A stretch of DNA of 64,000 bases from an uncultured Lachnospiraceae bacterium (lineage in GTDB: Bacteria; Bacillota; Clostridia; Lachnospirales; Lachnospiraceae): assembly GCA_910577735.1 (NCBI GenBank), contig CAJTOO010000003.1, positions 1-64,000 on the forward strand. The letters run 5' to 3'. Position 1 is the first letter of the stretch. Each line of letters begins with the position of its first letter. This document shows positions 51,910-60,086 of the stretch, piece after piece. A program made the position numbers and the translations under genes. The notes beneath the pieces are model-generated. The model searched no databases. It was not told the origin of the DNA and worked only from the letters and a program-made list of their open reading frames with translations.

Positions 51910-52383
51910 ATGAGTTCTAAAACCAAAATTGTCGTGCTTCACGTAAAAGAGTTAATATATACCGGCATCTTCGCGGCCCTCGGTATCCTCTTCATCATCC
52001 TGCTCATCATCATGTTCCTGCCCAAAGAAGAAAAGAAAGAGACCATGTCCACCGTGATGCAGACCACGGAAAACTCCTATGTACCTGGCGTATATACGAC
52101 CTCATTGATCCTGAATGACAACGTGGTAGAGATTGAGGTGACTGTGGACGAAAAGAATATCAATTCCATCCGGCTTGTGAATCTGGATGAGGCTGTGACC
52201 ACCATGTATCCTCTCATACAGCCTTCCTTCGAAGATCTGGCCGATCAGATCATCACGAACCAGAGTCTGGAAGGTGTTACATATACCGACGACAGCAAAT
52301 ACACTTCCATGATCCTCTTAGACGCCATCACCAGTTCTCTCAACAAGGCGTTGGAGAATCCGCCCGGGGAAGATATGGAATAA
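51910..52383 (+). CDS. Membrane-anchored protein with FMN-bind-like fold, degenerate
   Basis: A 157-residue protein with a membrane segment at about 15-38 and an extracytoplasmic domain of about 100 residues. The domain reads VPGVYTTSLILNDNVVEIEVTVDE...INSIRLVNLDE, then LADQIITNQSLEGVTY...YTSMILLDAITSSLNKAL. This order resembles FMN_bind domains, but the SGAT motif that carries the flavin threonine is replaced by DDSK. It probably does not bind FMN covalently. The family match is my reading of the pattern, not a search result. GGGGATATT is upstream of the ATG. Confidence 0.7.
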   Translation: MSSKTKIVVLHVKELIYTGIFAALGILFIILLIIMFLPKEEKKETMSTVMQTTENSYVPGVYTTSLILNDNVVEIEVTVDEKNINSIRLVNLDEAVTTMYPLIQPSFEDLADQIITNQSLEGVTYTDDSKYTSMILLDAITSSLNKALENPPGEDME

Positions 52384-52412
52384 AACAGTTAAACTAATTT
52401 TTACATGGAAAG

Positions 52413-52442
52413 AGGCCAGTCTCCCTATCAGGAAGCTGGCCT
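52413..52442. terminator. Bidirectional hairpin between converging genes
   Basis: AGGCCAG (52413-52419) pairs with CTGGCCT (52436-52442), with further partial pairing inside. It is followed by T-rich sequence on both strands. The FMN-bind-like gene and the SecB-like gene converge on it. Confidence 0.6.
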
Positions 52443-52464
52443 TCAGATTAGATATTTTAATCTC

Positions 52465-52839
52465 TCAATATGATACTTTTTCAGCCAACCCCAGACCTTT
52501 ATAGCCCATGATAATCAAAATATCATCCAGCATATGAAACAGTCTTTCCTGTGCAATTGGCATACATTTTTCTTCCATCACCTTATCATAATCATCCGGA
52601 ATCTGATTAAATTCAAAAAAAACATCTGCTTCCAACTCTATTTTCATATCATCATTTTCCGTTGCGGCTATGGTCAATTCAACATTCAATATGGCCTTTT
52701 TTGCTTCTGAATCCTTTGGTATCCTTGTTTTCGCTCTGCATCCAATTCTTAATTCTAAATGCTTTGAAAATGTTCGTGAAATTTCCATATGGGAATTGAT
52801 AATTCTTACGTTACTGATTCTTGGGTTAACTTCCAACAT
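52465..52839 (-). CDS. SecB-like chaperone of a toxin-antitoxin-chaperone operon
   Basis: A 124-residue protein with a beta-rich N-terminal half (ILNVELTIAATENDDMKIELEADVFFEF) and a C-terminal helix pair (CMPIAQERLFHMLDDILIIMGYKGLGL), the layout of SecB-like chaperones. It is shorter than proteobacterial SecB. It overlaps the end of hicB by 14 bases and has AAAGGAGAAGG upstream of the ATG, so it belongs to the hic operon. Most Firmicutes have no general SecB; a SecB-like protein here is best explained as the dedicated chaperone of the antitoxin. The assignment rests on pattern and context. Confidence 0.7.
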   Translation of the reverse strand: MLEVNPRISNVRIINSHMEISRTFSKHLELRIGCRAKTRIPKDSEAKKAILNVELTIAATENDDMKIELEADVFFEFNQIPDDYDKVMEEKCMPIAQERLFHMLDDILIIMGYKGLGLAEKVSY

Positions 52840-53311
52840 ATGACACCTTCTCCTTTTTCGTTAATAATAAGCCATCATTATAGTAAGCCGAAAAATCGCC
52901 AACGGGTTCTGCATTCCAATCTATTTTCTGTGTACTATATGGAATATAGACGATTGTTTCTTTTACATTGTTATCTGCCTCTGCAAATGATCTGCTTATC
53001 GCTTTGGTAACATACTGATTCAATGTTATCTTTTGCTCCGCTGCGGCCATTGCTGCCTTTTTATGCAATTCCGGTGGGATTCTGACGTTAAATGTCCCTT
53101 TAAATTCTTTATCTGGTTTTTTACCCGCTTTTGCACATAACGCTATATAGTTTTCAATACTTTGTTCAAACATTTTTTTAAGTTCTTCTACTGAACTCCC
53201 ATGAAAATTTAAAGAATCTGTTATTCCAAACACTTCCCCAACAAAAATATTATCATCCGCATCAAATTCTATTGAAGCATGATATCCTTTATATTCCAAC
53301 ATGGAACCCAT
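52826..53311 (-). CDS. hicB: HicB-type antitoxin with C-terminal extension
   Basis: A 161-residue antitoxin. The N-terminal part (MLEYKGYHASIEFDADDNIFVGEVFGI...) is the HicB partial RNase H fold. A ribbon-helix-helix DNA-binding part follows (FNVRIPPELHKKAAMAAAEQKITLNQYVTKAISRSF). A further tail of about 48 residues with hydrophobic, aromatic patches (VYIPY, FSAYY, LLL) extends beyond most HicB proteins; in TAC systems such a tail is the chaperone-addiction region. ATGs at 53329, 53317, 53311 and 53302 are possible; 53311 has AAGGA at good spacing. It starts about 30 bases after hicA. Confidence 0.88.
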   Translation of the reverse strand: MGSMLEYKGYHASIEFDADDNIFVGEVFGITDSLNFHGSSVEELKKMFEQSIENYIALCAKAGKKPDKEFKGTFNVRIPPELHKKAAMAAAEQKITLNQYVTKAISRSFAEADNNVKETIVYIPYSTQKIDWNAEPVGDFSAYYNDGLLLTKKEKVSYVGS

Positions 53312-53340
53312 ACTCATCTTCCTTTCCATATATGTGGCGC

Positions 53341-53601
53341 TTATTCCATCTCCCCAATATCTCTTAAAAACTGTATTGTCTTCTTAATCTGGTAACCGTA
53401 TAATTCAGTTCCCGGATGAGGTTCATCAAATTGTAGTATACGATTTGTTTCATTATGGACATACCCGATCCCTGATCCCCTTCCGCCTGAAAACTTTGTG
53501 CAATTACACTTATTCATCAGTATATCCAATTCCCTTTTCGTAAAATTTTTGGGTATTGGTTTTCGGCTGATTTTCTCTATCAGATCATTTTTCTTTGGCA
53601 T
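53341..53601 (-). CDS. hicA: HicA-type mRNA interferase toxin
   Basis: An 86-residue basic protein of the HicA family in the branch with FSGGRGSGIGYVH and FDEPHPGTELYGYQIKKTIQFLRDIGE. The histidine of PHPG is the candidate catalytic residue; the GSH of classical HicA reads GSG here, as in other members of this branch. It would cut mRNA unless bound by HicB. It is the first gene of the operon; GGAG lies twelve bases before the ATG. The palindromic operator is 28 bases upstream. Confidence 0.88.
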   Translation of the reverse strand: MPKKNDLIEKISRKPIPKNFTKRELDILMNKCNCTKFSGGRGSGIGYVHNETNRILQFDEPHPGTELYGYQIKKTIQFLRDIGEME

Positions 53602-53628
53602 CTATAAGTATCACTCCGACGCATTATT

Positions 53629-53684
53629 ATATGCAACTGTTTTTCAGTTGCATATATAGTAACATATTATTATTTTGGAATCAA
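53629..53684 (-). promoter_or_regulatory. Promoter and palindromic operator of the hic operon
   Basis: TTGATT (53679-53684), a 17-base spacer and TACTAT (53656-53661) on the minus strand. Directly downstream, ATATGCAACTG (53629-53639) and CAGTTGCATAT (53645-53655) form a perfect 11-bp inverted repeat over the expected transcription start. This is the arrangement expected for autorepression by the RHH domain of HicB. Confidence 0.85.
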
Positions 53685-53726
53685 TACATAGAAAAATATT
53701 CATATCAACTTTTCCGCCGCATAAAG

Positions 53727-53771
53727 AAACAGGCCCGCCCGTCACATCAAAGTGACCAGGCAGGCCTGTTT
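53727..53771 (-). terminator. Terminator after the alpha-galactosidase gene
   Basis: AAACAGGCCTGCCTGGTCAC pairs with GTGACGGGCGGGCCTGTTT (few mismatches) around the loop TTTGAT, followed on the minus strand by CTTTAT. It separates the sugar operon from the hic operon. Confidence 0.8.
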
Positions 53772-53783
53772 CCATATGGTTAT

Positions 53784-55964
53784 TCACCCTTTTACCGTAA
53801 ATAAAAACTGATAAGCCGGGTATTCTTTCATCTCTACTGGCAGGGGTATCCCCGCCTGCATCAGGGCTGAACCCTGATAGCATCTTTTGCTTTCCTTCTC
53901 CTCATAGGAGGCATCCGGCAAAAGGTCTTTCAACTTCACATAGCTGACCGTCATATTCCCATGATTTTCTAACATCACCACATGAAGCAGCACCGTCCGG
54001 CGGTCCTTAGACACAAACATCCAGGCCGCGTAAGCATCTTTAAAAGGATTCGAAAGCCGGTAATAATCCCCGTTACCGATCAATGTCTCATATTCCTTAT
54101 AGAGTCTGATCTGCTCTTTAACCTGCTCTTTCTCTTCTTCTGAGAGTTTTCCCAGGGACAGTTCATAACCGAAAGCCCCCGTCATTGCCACAATCCCTCT
54201 GGTATGCAGGCTGATGCCTCTTCCGGTCTGGTGATTGGGCACTGCCGACACATGGGCGCCTATGGCTGACATGGGGTAGAAAAAGGAGGTCCCATACTGA
54301 ATCCGCAGCCTGTCCACCGCGTCCGTATTGTCACTGCACCAGATCTGGGGCGTATAATACAGCATGCCGGCATCAAATCTGCCGCCGCCGCCGCAGCATC
54401 CCTCTATCAGAAGATGAGGATACCTTGCGGTAAGCTTTTCCAGGAAATCATAGACGCCAAGCACATAGTCATAGGCCACCCTGCCCTGTCTGTTATCTGC
54501 GGAATAGACATCCGAAATGCTTCTGTTCATGTCCCATTTCACATATTCAATATTTCCCTGGTCAAGCACACTGCAGATCTGTTCAAAGATATGGTCCCGC
54601 ACCTCTACCCGTGAAAAATCAAGCACCAGCTGATTTCTGCTGCGAACCGGATTTCTCCGGGGATTTATCATCGCCCAGTCCGGATGAGCACGGTATAGAT
54701 CGCTGTCTTCGGAAACCATCTCCGGTTCAATCCAGATACCAAACTTTACACCAATTTCATTGACCTTTTTAGTCAACTCTCCCAGGCTGCAGCCCAGCTT
54801 CTTCTCATTAACCTGCCAGTCTCCCAGCCCGCTGTTGTCATCTTCCCGTTTGCCAAACCAGCCGTCATCCATGACCACCATGTCAATACCAAGTGCAGCC
54901 GCATCTTTCGCCAGCTGACAGATCGTCTCTCCGTCAAAATGAAAATACGCTGCTTCCCAGCTGTTCACCAACACCGGCCTGGGGCTGTTTTTGTAAGCGC
55001 CCCTGCACACATGATCCCTGATACAATGGTGATATTTGACAGACAAGCCGCCAAACCCCCGGTCTGAATAACACAGGATGGTCTCCGGCACCGTCAGAAT
55101 TTCTCCCGCTTCCAGAGCATAGTGGAACAGATCGCTGTGCAGTCCCATAATGACTCTTGTCTGGTTATATTGATCCTGTTCGGCTTCACACAGGAAGTTG
55201 CCGCTGTAGACAAAAACCATTCCATAACAGCTTCCGTACTCTTCCGTCGTATCCCTCCCGGCCACAATCACTGCCGGATTATACTGGTGGCTGGAACTTC
55301 CCCTGCGGCTGCCAATAAGCTGGCTGCCATGGGAAATCGGTACACGCTGCATGTTGCGTTCCATGGCATGCCTTCCATAGAAGCTGACCAGATCAAAATC
55401 GCCGGCCACAAAATCCAGGCACGCCGAAGCCGCTTTCTCCACCACCACATGGCCTGTACCGCCGTTGATGATCTGTGCGCTTCTGGTGATGATATCATCC
55501 TCCTCCAACACACTGTACAACAGCCGCACCTGCACTTTGTTTACCGCATCTTCCAATCTGATTGCCAGTGTCTGCGCTTCTTTATCATCAGCATAAACTG
55601 CCGGAAGCCCCGGCAGTCCATACTTGCCTTTTGTTATCTCATGTCCGGTATAGCGCAGGTCACAGCATTCCGATTCATCATAGTTACGAATGACAAGAGC
55701 ACTGTTCCTGTAATCTGCCGTGCCCGTAGTTGGATATTCCTGAGGCAACGCATCCATGGAATACGTCCTGTCATTGCCCGCATCATAAGGATTTGCTGAA
55801 AATCCTCTGTCATAATAAGTCAACAGATAATCCATGTTTCCGGATATCTTCCCGCCGTAATACAGGTGCAGAAGATATCCGAAATCATCTATCTTCATCT
55901 GATATGTCGTCTGTTTCGTCTGTAATGTAAAAGTTCTGTCATTCTCTTGAAATAGAATCGCCAT
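53784..55964 (-). CDS. Alpha-galactosidase, GH36 family
   Basis: Releases galactose from melibiose, raffinose-type sugars and galactomannan side chains. The 726-residue cytosolic enzyme has the N-terminal beta-sandwich, a TIM barrel with VMDDGWFGKREDDN, the nucleophile D478 in YVKWDMNR and the acid/base D545 in CSDNTDA, then a C-terminal beta domain. No signal peptide is present, which fits uptake of intact oligosaccharide by the adjacent importer. It is the last gene of the unit, 41 bases after the second permease. Confidence 0.95.
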   Translation of the reverse strand: MAILFQENDRTFTLQTKQTTYQMKIDDFGYLLHLYYGGKISGNMDYLLTYYDRGFSANPYDAGNDRTYSMDALPQEYPTTGTADYRNSALVIRNYDESECCDLRYTGHEITKGKYGLPGLPAVYADDKEAQTLAIRLEDAVNKVQVRLLYSVLEEDDIITRSAQIINGGTGHVVVEKAASACLDFVAGDFDLVSFYGRHAMERNMQRVPISHGSQLIGSRRGSSSHQYNPAVIVAGRDTTEEYGSCYGMVFVYSGNFLCEAEQDQYNQTRVIMGLHSDLFHYALEAGEILTVPETILCYSDRGFGGLSVKYHHCIRDHVCRGAYKNSPRPVLVNSWEAAYFHFDGETICQLAKDAAALGIDMVVMDDGWFGKREDDNSGLGDWQVNEKKLGCSLGELTKKVNEIGVKFGIWIEPEMVSEDSDLYRAHPDWAMINPRRNPVRSRNQLVLDFSRVEVRDHIFEQICSVLDQGNIEYVKWDMNRSISDVYSADNRQGRVAYDYVLGVYDFLEKLTARYPHLLIEGCCGGGGRFDAGMLYYTPQIWCSDNTDAVDRLRIQYGTSFFYPMSAIGAHVSAVPNHQTGRGISLHTRGIVAMTGAFGYELSLGKLSEEEKEQVKEQIRLYKEYETLIGNGDYYRLSNPFKDAYAAWMFVSKDRRTVLLHVVMLENHGNMTVSYVKLKDLLPDASYEEKESKRCYQGSALMQAGIPLPVEMKEYPAYQFLFTVKG

Positions 55965-56005
55965 ATACTTACCAAACCTTTATCTTACTGATATGATTGC
56001 TTTCT

Positions 56006-56839
56006 TTACTTCACCGCACCATTGACAACGCCATTGAGAATCTGCTTCTGACATACCACATAGAAAATCAAGATCGGTATCAGGGAGAGCAGATAGGAGG
56101 CAAATGCCAGGTTATAGTTCGTACCAAACTGGGACTGGAAATTGAGCTGCGCAAGAGGCAGTGTATTCTCTCCGGACCCCGCCATGATAACAAGGGGCGT
56201 CATCACGTCATTCCACACTGCCAACGCTGTCAGTACAGCCACTGTGGCATGCATGGGCCGCATAATCGGGAAGATAATCTTCCAGTAGGTTCTCCATGTG
56301 GAAGCGCCGTCCACCTTCGCTGCTTCCTCTAAAGCCATGGGAATGTTCACAAGATATCCCGAATATAAAAGTACATTCATTGGCATATAAAATACTACAT
56401 AAAGCAGAATTACACCAAACCAGTTTGCAAGTCCCATCTCAGCCGTCTGCTTTGCAAGAGGCATCATCAGAATTGCAAAGGGAACGAACATACCGCTTAC
56501 GATAAACAAATAAACGAAACCGTAGAACTTACTCTTCGCTTTATTCCTGCCCAGCGCATACCCCATTAGAGAGTGTATCACAATGGATAATACCACGGCA
56601 AGTCCCGTAATCAACAAACTGTTTCTGAGGGAATGCCAGAAATCCGTGATTTCCATGGCTTCCCTGAAATTATCAATGCTCCATGTTTTAGGCAAAGATA
56701 AGATGCCGCTTATGCTGTTGGTCATTTCCGTTGGCTGTTTGAATGCGATCACAACAGTCAGATACAGCGGAAGAGCAATCGTACACAATCCCAGAATCAG
56801 GACTGTCATTGCCGATACATTTGTCTTTTTCTCTATCAT
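56006..56839 (-). CDS. Sugar ABC transporter permease, MalG type
   Basis: A 277-residue permease of the CUT1 group with six membrane segments and the EAA loop IPMALEEAAKVDGASTWRTYWKIIFPIMRP. It overlaps the MalF-type gene by four bases. Together they form the channel for the sugar bound by the lipoprotein at 57724-59010. No ATPase gene is in the unit, so a shared MsmK-like ATPase coded elsewhere is probable. Confidence 0.93.
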   Translation of the reverse strand: MIEKKTNVSAMTVLILGLCTIALPLYLTVVIAFKQPTEMTNSISGILSLPKTWSIDNFREAMEITDFWHSLRNSLLITGLAVVLSIVIHSLMGYALGRNKAKSKFYGFVYLFIVSGMFVPFAILMMPLAKQTAEMGLANWFGVILLYVVFYMPMNVLLYSGYLVNIPMALEEAAKVDGASTWRTYWKIIFPIMRPMHATVAVLTALAVWNDVMTPLVIMAGSGENTLPLAQLNFQSQFGTNYNLAFASYLLSLIPILIFYVVCQKQILNGVVNGAVK

Positions 56840-57705
56840 AACTGTTCCTCCTTTTTACCGGAAAACTTCATCTGTGCCACGGAAACAATGACAATCACAA
56901 TAAAGAATACAACCGCATTGGCACTCTGGAATCCGAACTGTCCGCCCGACATACCGTTATTGTAAATCAGGTAAGAGATAGACTCCGTACTTTGCGCCGG
57001 ACCACCCTTGGTCAAAGCCATGATCTGATCAAACACCATCAGGAAGTTTTTGATACACAGCACCATGTTGATGGAGAAAAACGGAATGATCAGCGGGAAT
57101 GTCAGATACTTAAACTGTTTCCATCCGGTAGCGCCGTCTAAACCGCCCGCCTCATATACATCCTCCGGCACCGTCTGTAATCCTGAAATATAGATGATGG
57201 TATTCATGGCAATGGCCTGCCATGCACACACGACCATAACGCCCATCCAGGCTGTGCCCGGATTGGATAAAATACTGGTACGCAGAGCCTCGATACCGAT
57301 CATATCCGCAACTGCGGGAAGAATGTATGTAAAAAAGTAATTGAAGATATAAGCTACTACCAAAGATCCTAAGATATTCGGTAAGAAGTACGCCCCGCGG
57401 AAGAAGCTCTTGGCACGGATCTTACTGTTAAGCGCCAGCGCCAGAAGGAGGCTTAACACATTGACTACGACGGTGGTCACCACTGCCAGCTTAAAAGTAA
57501 ACCAGTATGACTTGCCCACACGTGCGTCTGTAAACAAATCTGCATAGTTACGAAATCCTACCCAGTCATAGGATCCAAAGCCCTTAAAATTCGTAAAGCT
57601 GTATATCACACCGCGAATCAGCGGAATGGTATTAAAGCAGATAAACAGAGCCAGAATCGGAATGGTAATCAGTAAAAATGTTCTTTTTCTCTCATTTTTC
57701 ATCAT
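56836..57705 (-). CDS. Sugar ABC transporter permease, MalF type
   Basis: A 289-residue CUT1 permease. The first membrane segment is LLITIPILALFICFNTIPLI, followed by SFTNFKGF and the EAA-type loop VPEDVYEAGGLDGATGWKQFKYLTFPLI. It lies 18 bases after the binding-protein gene. The pair resembles MsmF/MsmG of raffinose-type systems, as the GH36 neighbour would suggest. Confidence 0.93.
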   Translation of the reverse strand: MMKNERKRTFLLITIPILALFICFNTIPLIRGVIYSFTNFKGFGSYDWVGFRNYADLFTDARVGKSYWFTFKLAVVTTVVVNVLSLLLALALNSKIRAKSFFRGAYFLPNILGSLVVAYIFNYFFTYILPAVADMIGIEALRTSILSNPGTAWMGVMVVCAWQAIAMNTIIYISGLQTVPEDVYEAGGLDGATGWKQFKYLTFPLIIPFFSINMVLCIKNFLMVFDQIMALTKGGPAQSTESISYLIYNNGMSGGQFGFQSANAVVFFIVIVIVSVAQMKFSGKKEEQL

Positions 57706-57723
57706 CTCTCTTCTCCTTTCCCA

Positions 57724-59010
57724 TTAATTCGCGTTTCCATGCTGTTTTTCATAGTCCTGCACCAGGCGGATAATATCCCTGTTATAACGCAGCCAGTCTG
57801 TATCAAATTTCTGCAGGAACGCGTCTGTATCCTGCTTCAATAAGAAAGTCTGAATCTGCGCATCCACTGCCATCTCTGAAGGATAGTAATGATCCGGATA
57901 ATCTGTCATGTTGCCGGATGTGATGTACTCTGTCATGCCATCCAGGATGGAAGGCAGTTCGAAATCACCCTTCTTGCAGGGAATCGCTGTCTGTGCATCG
58001 ATATATTTCTGAATATTGGCATCCTCATACAGGAAGTTCAGCACTTCATAGGCTGCTTCCTTATTCTTACAGCCAGCCATCACACTAAACTGCAGATCGA
58101 TACCGGAGTTCAATGTGTTCGCTTCTGCCGAATCATTGGCCGGCATCACAAAGGAATCCAAATCCAGATCCGGGTTCACTGACAAAATCTGCGGCGCCGC
58201 ATAACTGCCTATCGGATACATAGCGGATTCTCCTCTGGCAAAAGCGGTACAGGCATCATTGTATCCGTAAGCAAACGGATCATCAGGACCATACTGCAGC
58301 AGTGTCAGATATTTCTCAGACACTTCTCTGTACTCCTTGGCAAAAGTGGTCTCGCCCCGGTTCACCTGCTTCGTGGCATCTGCCGGCGCCAAGTCTACCG
58401 CCATGGAGTTCCAAGGTGCCAGACAAGTCCAGATATCCTTGAAACCGAAGTAAAAAGGAAGAATCCCTTCCGCCTGTATGGTCTCGCACAAAGCATTGAG
58501 TTCTGCCCAGTCCTTGGGAATCTGCCAGCCGTGCTCCTCGAACATCTCCCTGTTATACAGGATACCGGCTGCATTGGCCACATAAGGCACAGCAAAGATT
58601 CCATCTGTAGGAACCAGTTCCAGGGATTCATCAATATCCAGATATCCCTGGTTAATGTTCTGAAGCCCTTCATAGTCCGAAATATCCATCAGGATTTCCG
58701 CATCTACAAAATAAGAATAGTTGATATCTCCGCCGATGCCAATAATATCAGGGTAGTCTTCCCTTATGAATCTCGTTTTTAATATTGTCATGGCATCGTT
58801 GGGTGAACTGATGGTGAGATGAATATCGTCGTGTGTGGCGTTAAACTCTTCTTCTACCATGGCGAAGTAGTTAGCCGCTTCCGGTTTGTACTGGACGATC
58901 TCAATCTCTGTTTTCTGAGAGTCAGATTCGCTCCCGCATCCTGAAAGCGTCATCACCGCTGCAACACCGCACAATGCCGCTCCAAGGTATTTTCCGTTCC
59001 TGCTTTTCAT
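57724..59010 (-). CDS. Sugar-binding lipoprotein of the ABC importer
   Basis: A 428-residue extracellular solute-binding protein (SBP_bac_1 type). A lipobox LSGC at about residue 22-25 follows a typical signal sequence. The mature part has EEFNATHDDIHLTIS, the conserved ILYNREMFEEHGWQIPKDWAEL and AMYPIGSYAAPQI. It is the first gene of the unit and would bind alpha-galactosides, judging from the GH36 enzyme. A ribosome site GGGAAGGAG precedes the ATG. Confidence 0.94.
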   Translation of the reverse strand: MKSRNGKYLGAALCGVAAVMTLSGCGSESDSQKTEIEIVQYKPEAANYFAMVEEEFNATHDDIHLTISSPNDAMTILKTRFIREDYPDIIGIGGDINYSYFVDAEILMDISDYEGLQNINQGYLDIDESLELVPTDGIFAVPYVANAAGILYNREMFEEHGWQIPKDWAELNALCETIQAEGILPFYFGFKDIWTCLAPWNSMAVDLAPADATKQVNRGETTFAKEYREVSEKYLTLLQYGPDDPFAYGYNDACTAFARGESAMYPIGSYAAPQILSVNPDLDLDSFVMPANDSAEANTLNSGIDLQFSVMAGCKNKEAAYEVLNFLYEDANIQKYIDAQTAIPCKKGDFELPSILDGMTEYITSGNMTDYPDHYYPSEMAVDAQIQTFLLKQDTDAFLQKFDTDWLRYNRDIIRLVQDYEKQHGNAN

Positions 59011-59041
59011 AAAGCATCTCCTTCCCTAAATTGATATCTGC

Positions 59042-59071
59042 ATTATAACATACCATTTTGCTATCAATAAA
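59042..59071 (-). promoter_or_regulatory. Promoter of the alpha-galactoside unit
   Basis: A perfect TATAAT (59042-59047) on the minus strand lies 31 bases before the binding-protein start. The -35 candidates are poor (TTTATT at 18 bases, TTGATA at 14), consistent with need for an activator such as the divergent AraC protein. Confidence 0.6.
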
Positions 59072-59122
59072 TAGCTGTATTTTGCGTATTTTATACCTTT
59101 ATGCCGCTTTTTCCTCTATTGT

Positions 59123-59152
59123 TTGAAGTGAAGTAGCATTTTGGTATATAAT
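59123..59152 (+). promoter_or_regulatory. Promoter of the AraC-family regulator
   Basis: TTGAAG (59123-59128), an 18-base spacer and TATAAT (59147-59152), 37 bases before the start codon. Confidence 0.7.
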
Positions 59153-59189
59153 AGAGATATTGCAAGAATATGACAATGGGAGGATAACT

Positions 59190-60038
59190 ATGAGCGAAGT
59201 AATTTTTTCCGTTTTCCCCAGTGAAAATTTTATCGATCTGGGCCTGTACCAGTTTGGCTGGGAGCAATGCGACCCCTCCCATTCTTTCGGACCTGTCGCC
59301 AGGAACCACTATCTCTTTCATCTGTGTCTGTCCGGGACCGGCACACTGATTGCCAACAATGCACAGGGAGAATCCATCACCTATCAGATCAAGAGCGGGC
59401 AGGGATTCATGATCTTTCCCCACCAGGTATGCACCTATATCGCAGACAACGAGATTCCCTGGGAGTATACATGGCTTGAATTTGATGGCCTGCGCGCCAA
59501 GGAAGCCATAGAACTGACGGGCCTAAGCTTCAACCAGCCGGTCTATAAAGCGCGCTATAAAGATATTGCGGAAACCATGAAGGAGGAGATGCTCTATATC
59601 GTCAACCACGGGAATGCATCCCCCTTTCACCTGATCGGCCATCTCTTCCTCTTTATCGACTGCTTTATGCGCTCTGCCTCCTCCGCCCAAGTGAACAAAG
59701 GCAACAGTCTGCGGGACTTTTATATCAAGGAAGCCATTTCTTATATTGAACAGAATTTCCAAAATGACATCACCGTAGAGACAATCGCCGCCTCCTGCGG
59801 ACTCAACAGAAGCTATTTCGGTAAGATTTTTCATGAAAATATGGGAAAATCGCCACAGGAATTTCTCATTTCCTACCGCATGTCCAAGGCCGCCGAGCTG
59901 TTAAAGCTGACAGCCCTTTCCATTGCGGATATAGGAAATGCAGTGGGCTATCCAAACCAACTGCATTTTTCCAGGGCATTTAAGAATGTATACGGGATTT
60001 CTCCCCGACAATGGCGAAATGAACAGAATGTGCAGTAA
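59190..60038 (+). CDS. AraC-family regulator of the alpha-galactoside unit
   Basis: A 282-residue regulator: an N-terminal cupin-like sensing domain (HLCLSGTGTLI...GQGFMIFPHQVCTYIADN) and a C-terminal double helix-turn-helix (ITVETIAASCGLNRSYFGKIFHENMGKSPQEFLISYRMSKAAELL, then IADIGNAVGYPNQLHFSRAFKNVYGISPRQW). It is divergent from the sugar importer across 179 bases and most likely activates it when the sugar is present, like MsmR. The ATG at 59190 follows GGGAGG. Confidence 0.93.
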   Translation: MSEVIFSVFPSENFIDLGLYQFGWEQCDPSHSFGPVARNHYLFHLCLSGTGTLIANNAQGESITYQIKSGQGFMIFPHQVCTYIADNEIPWEYTWLEFDGLRAKEAIELTGLSFNQPVYKARYKDIAETMKEEMLYIVNHGNASPFHLIGHLFLFIDCFMRSASSAQVNKGNSLRDFYIKEAISYIEQNFQNDITVETIAASCGLNRSYFGKIFHENMGKSPQEFLISYRMSKAAELLKLTALSIADIGNAVGYPNQLHFSRAFKNVYGISPRQWRNEQNVQ

Positions 60039-60086
60039 AGGCAACCGCGGCACAAATCTGTGTATGAGACAGCTTACAGACAATTC

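Noticed and set aside
51733..51942. 69-residue minus-strand frame with several cysteines
   Set aside because: No ribosome site, overlaps the start of the FMN-bind-like gene, no recognisable pattern.
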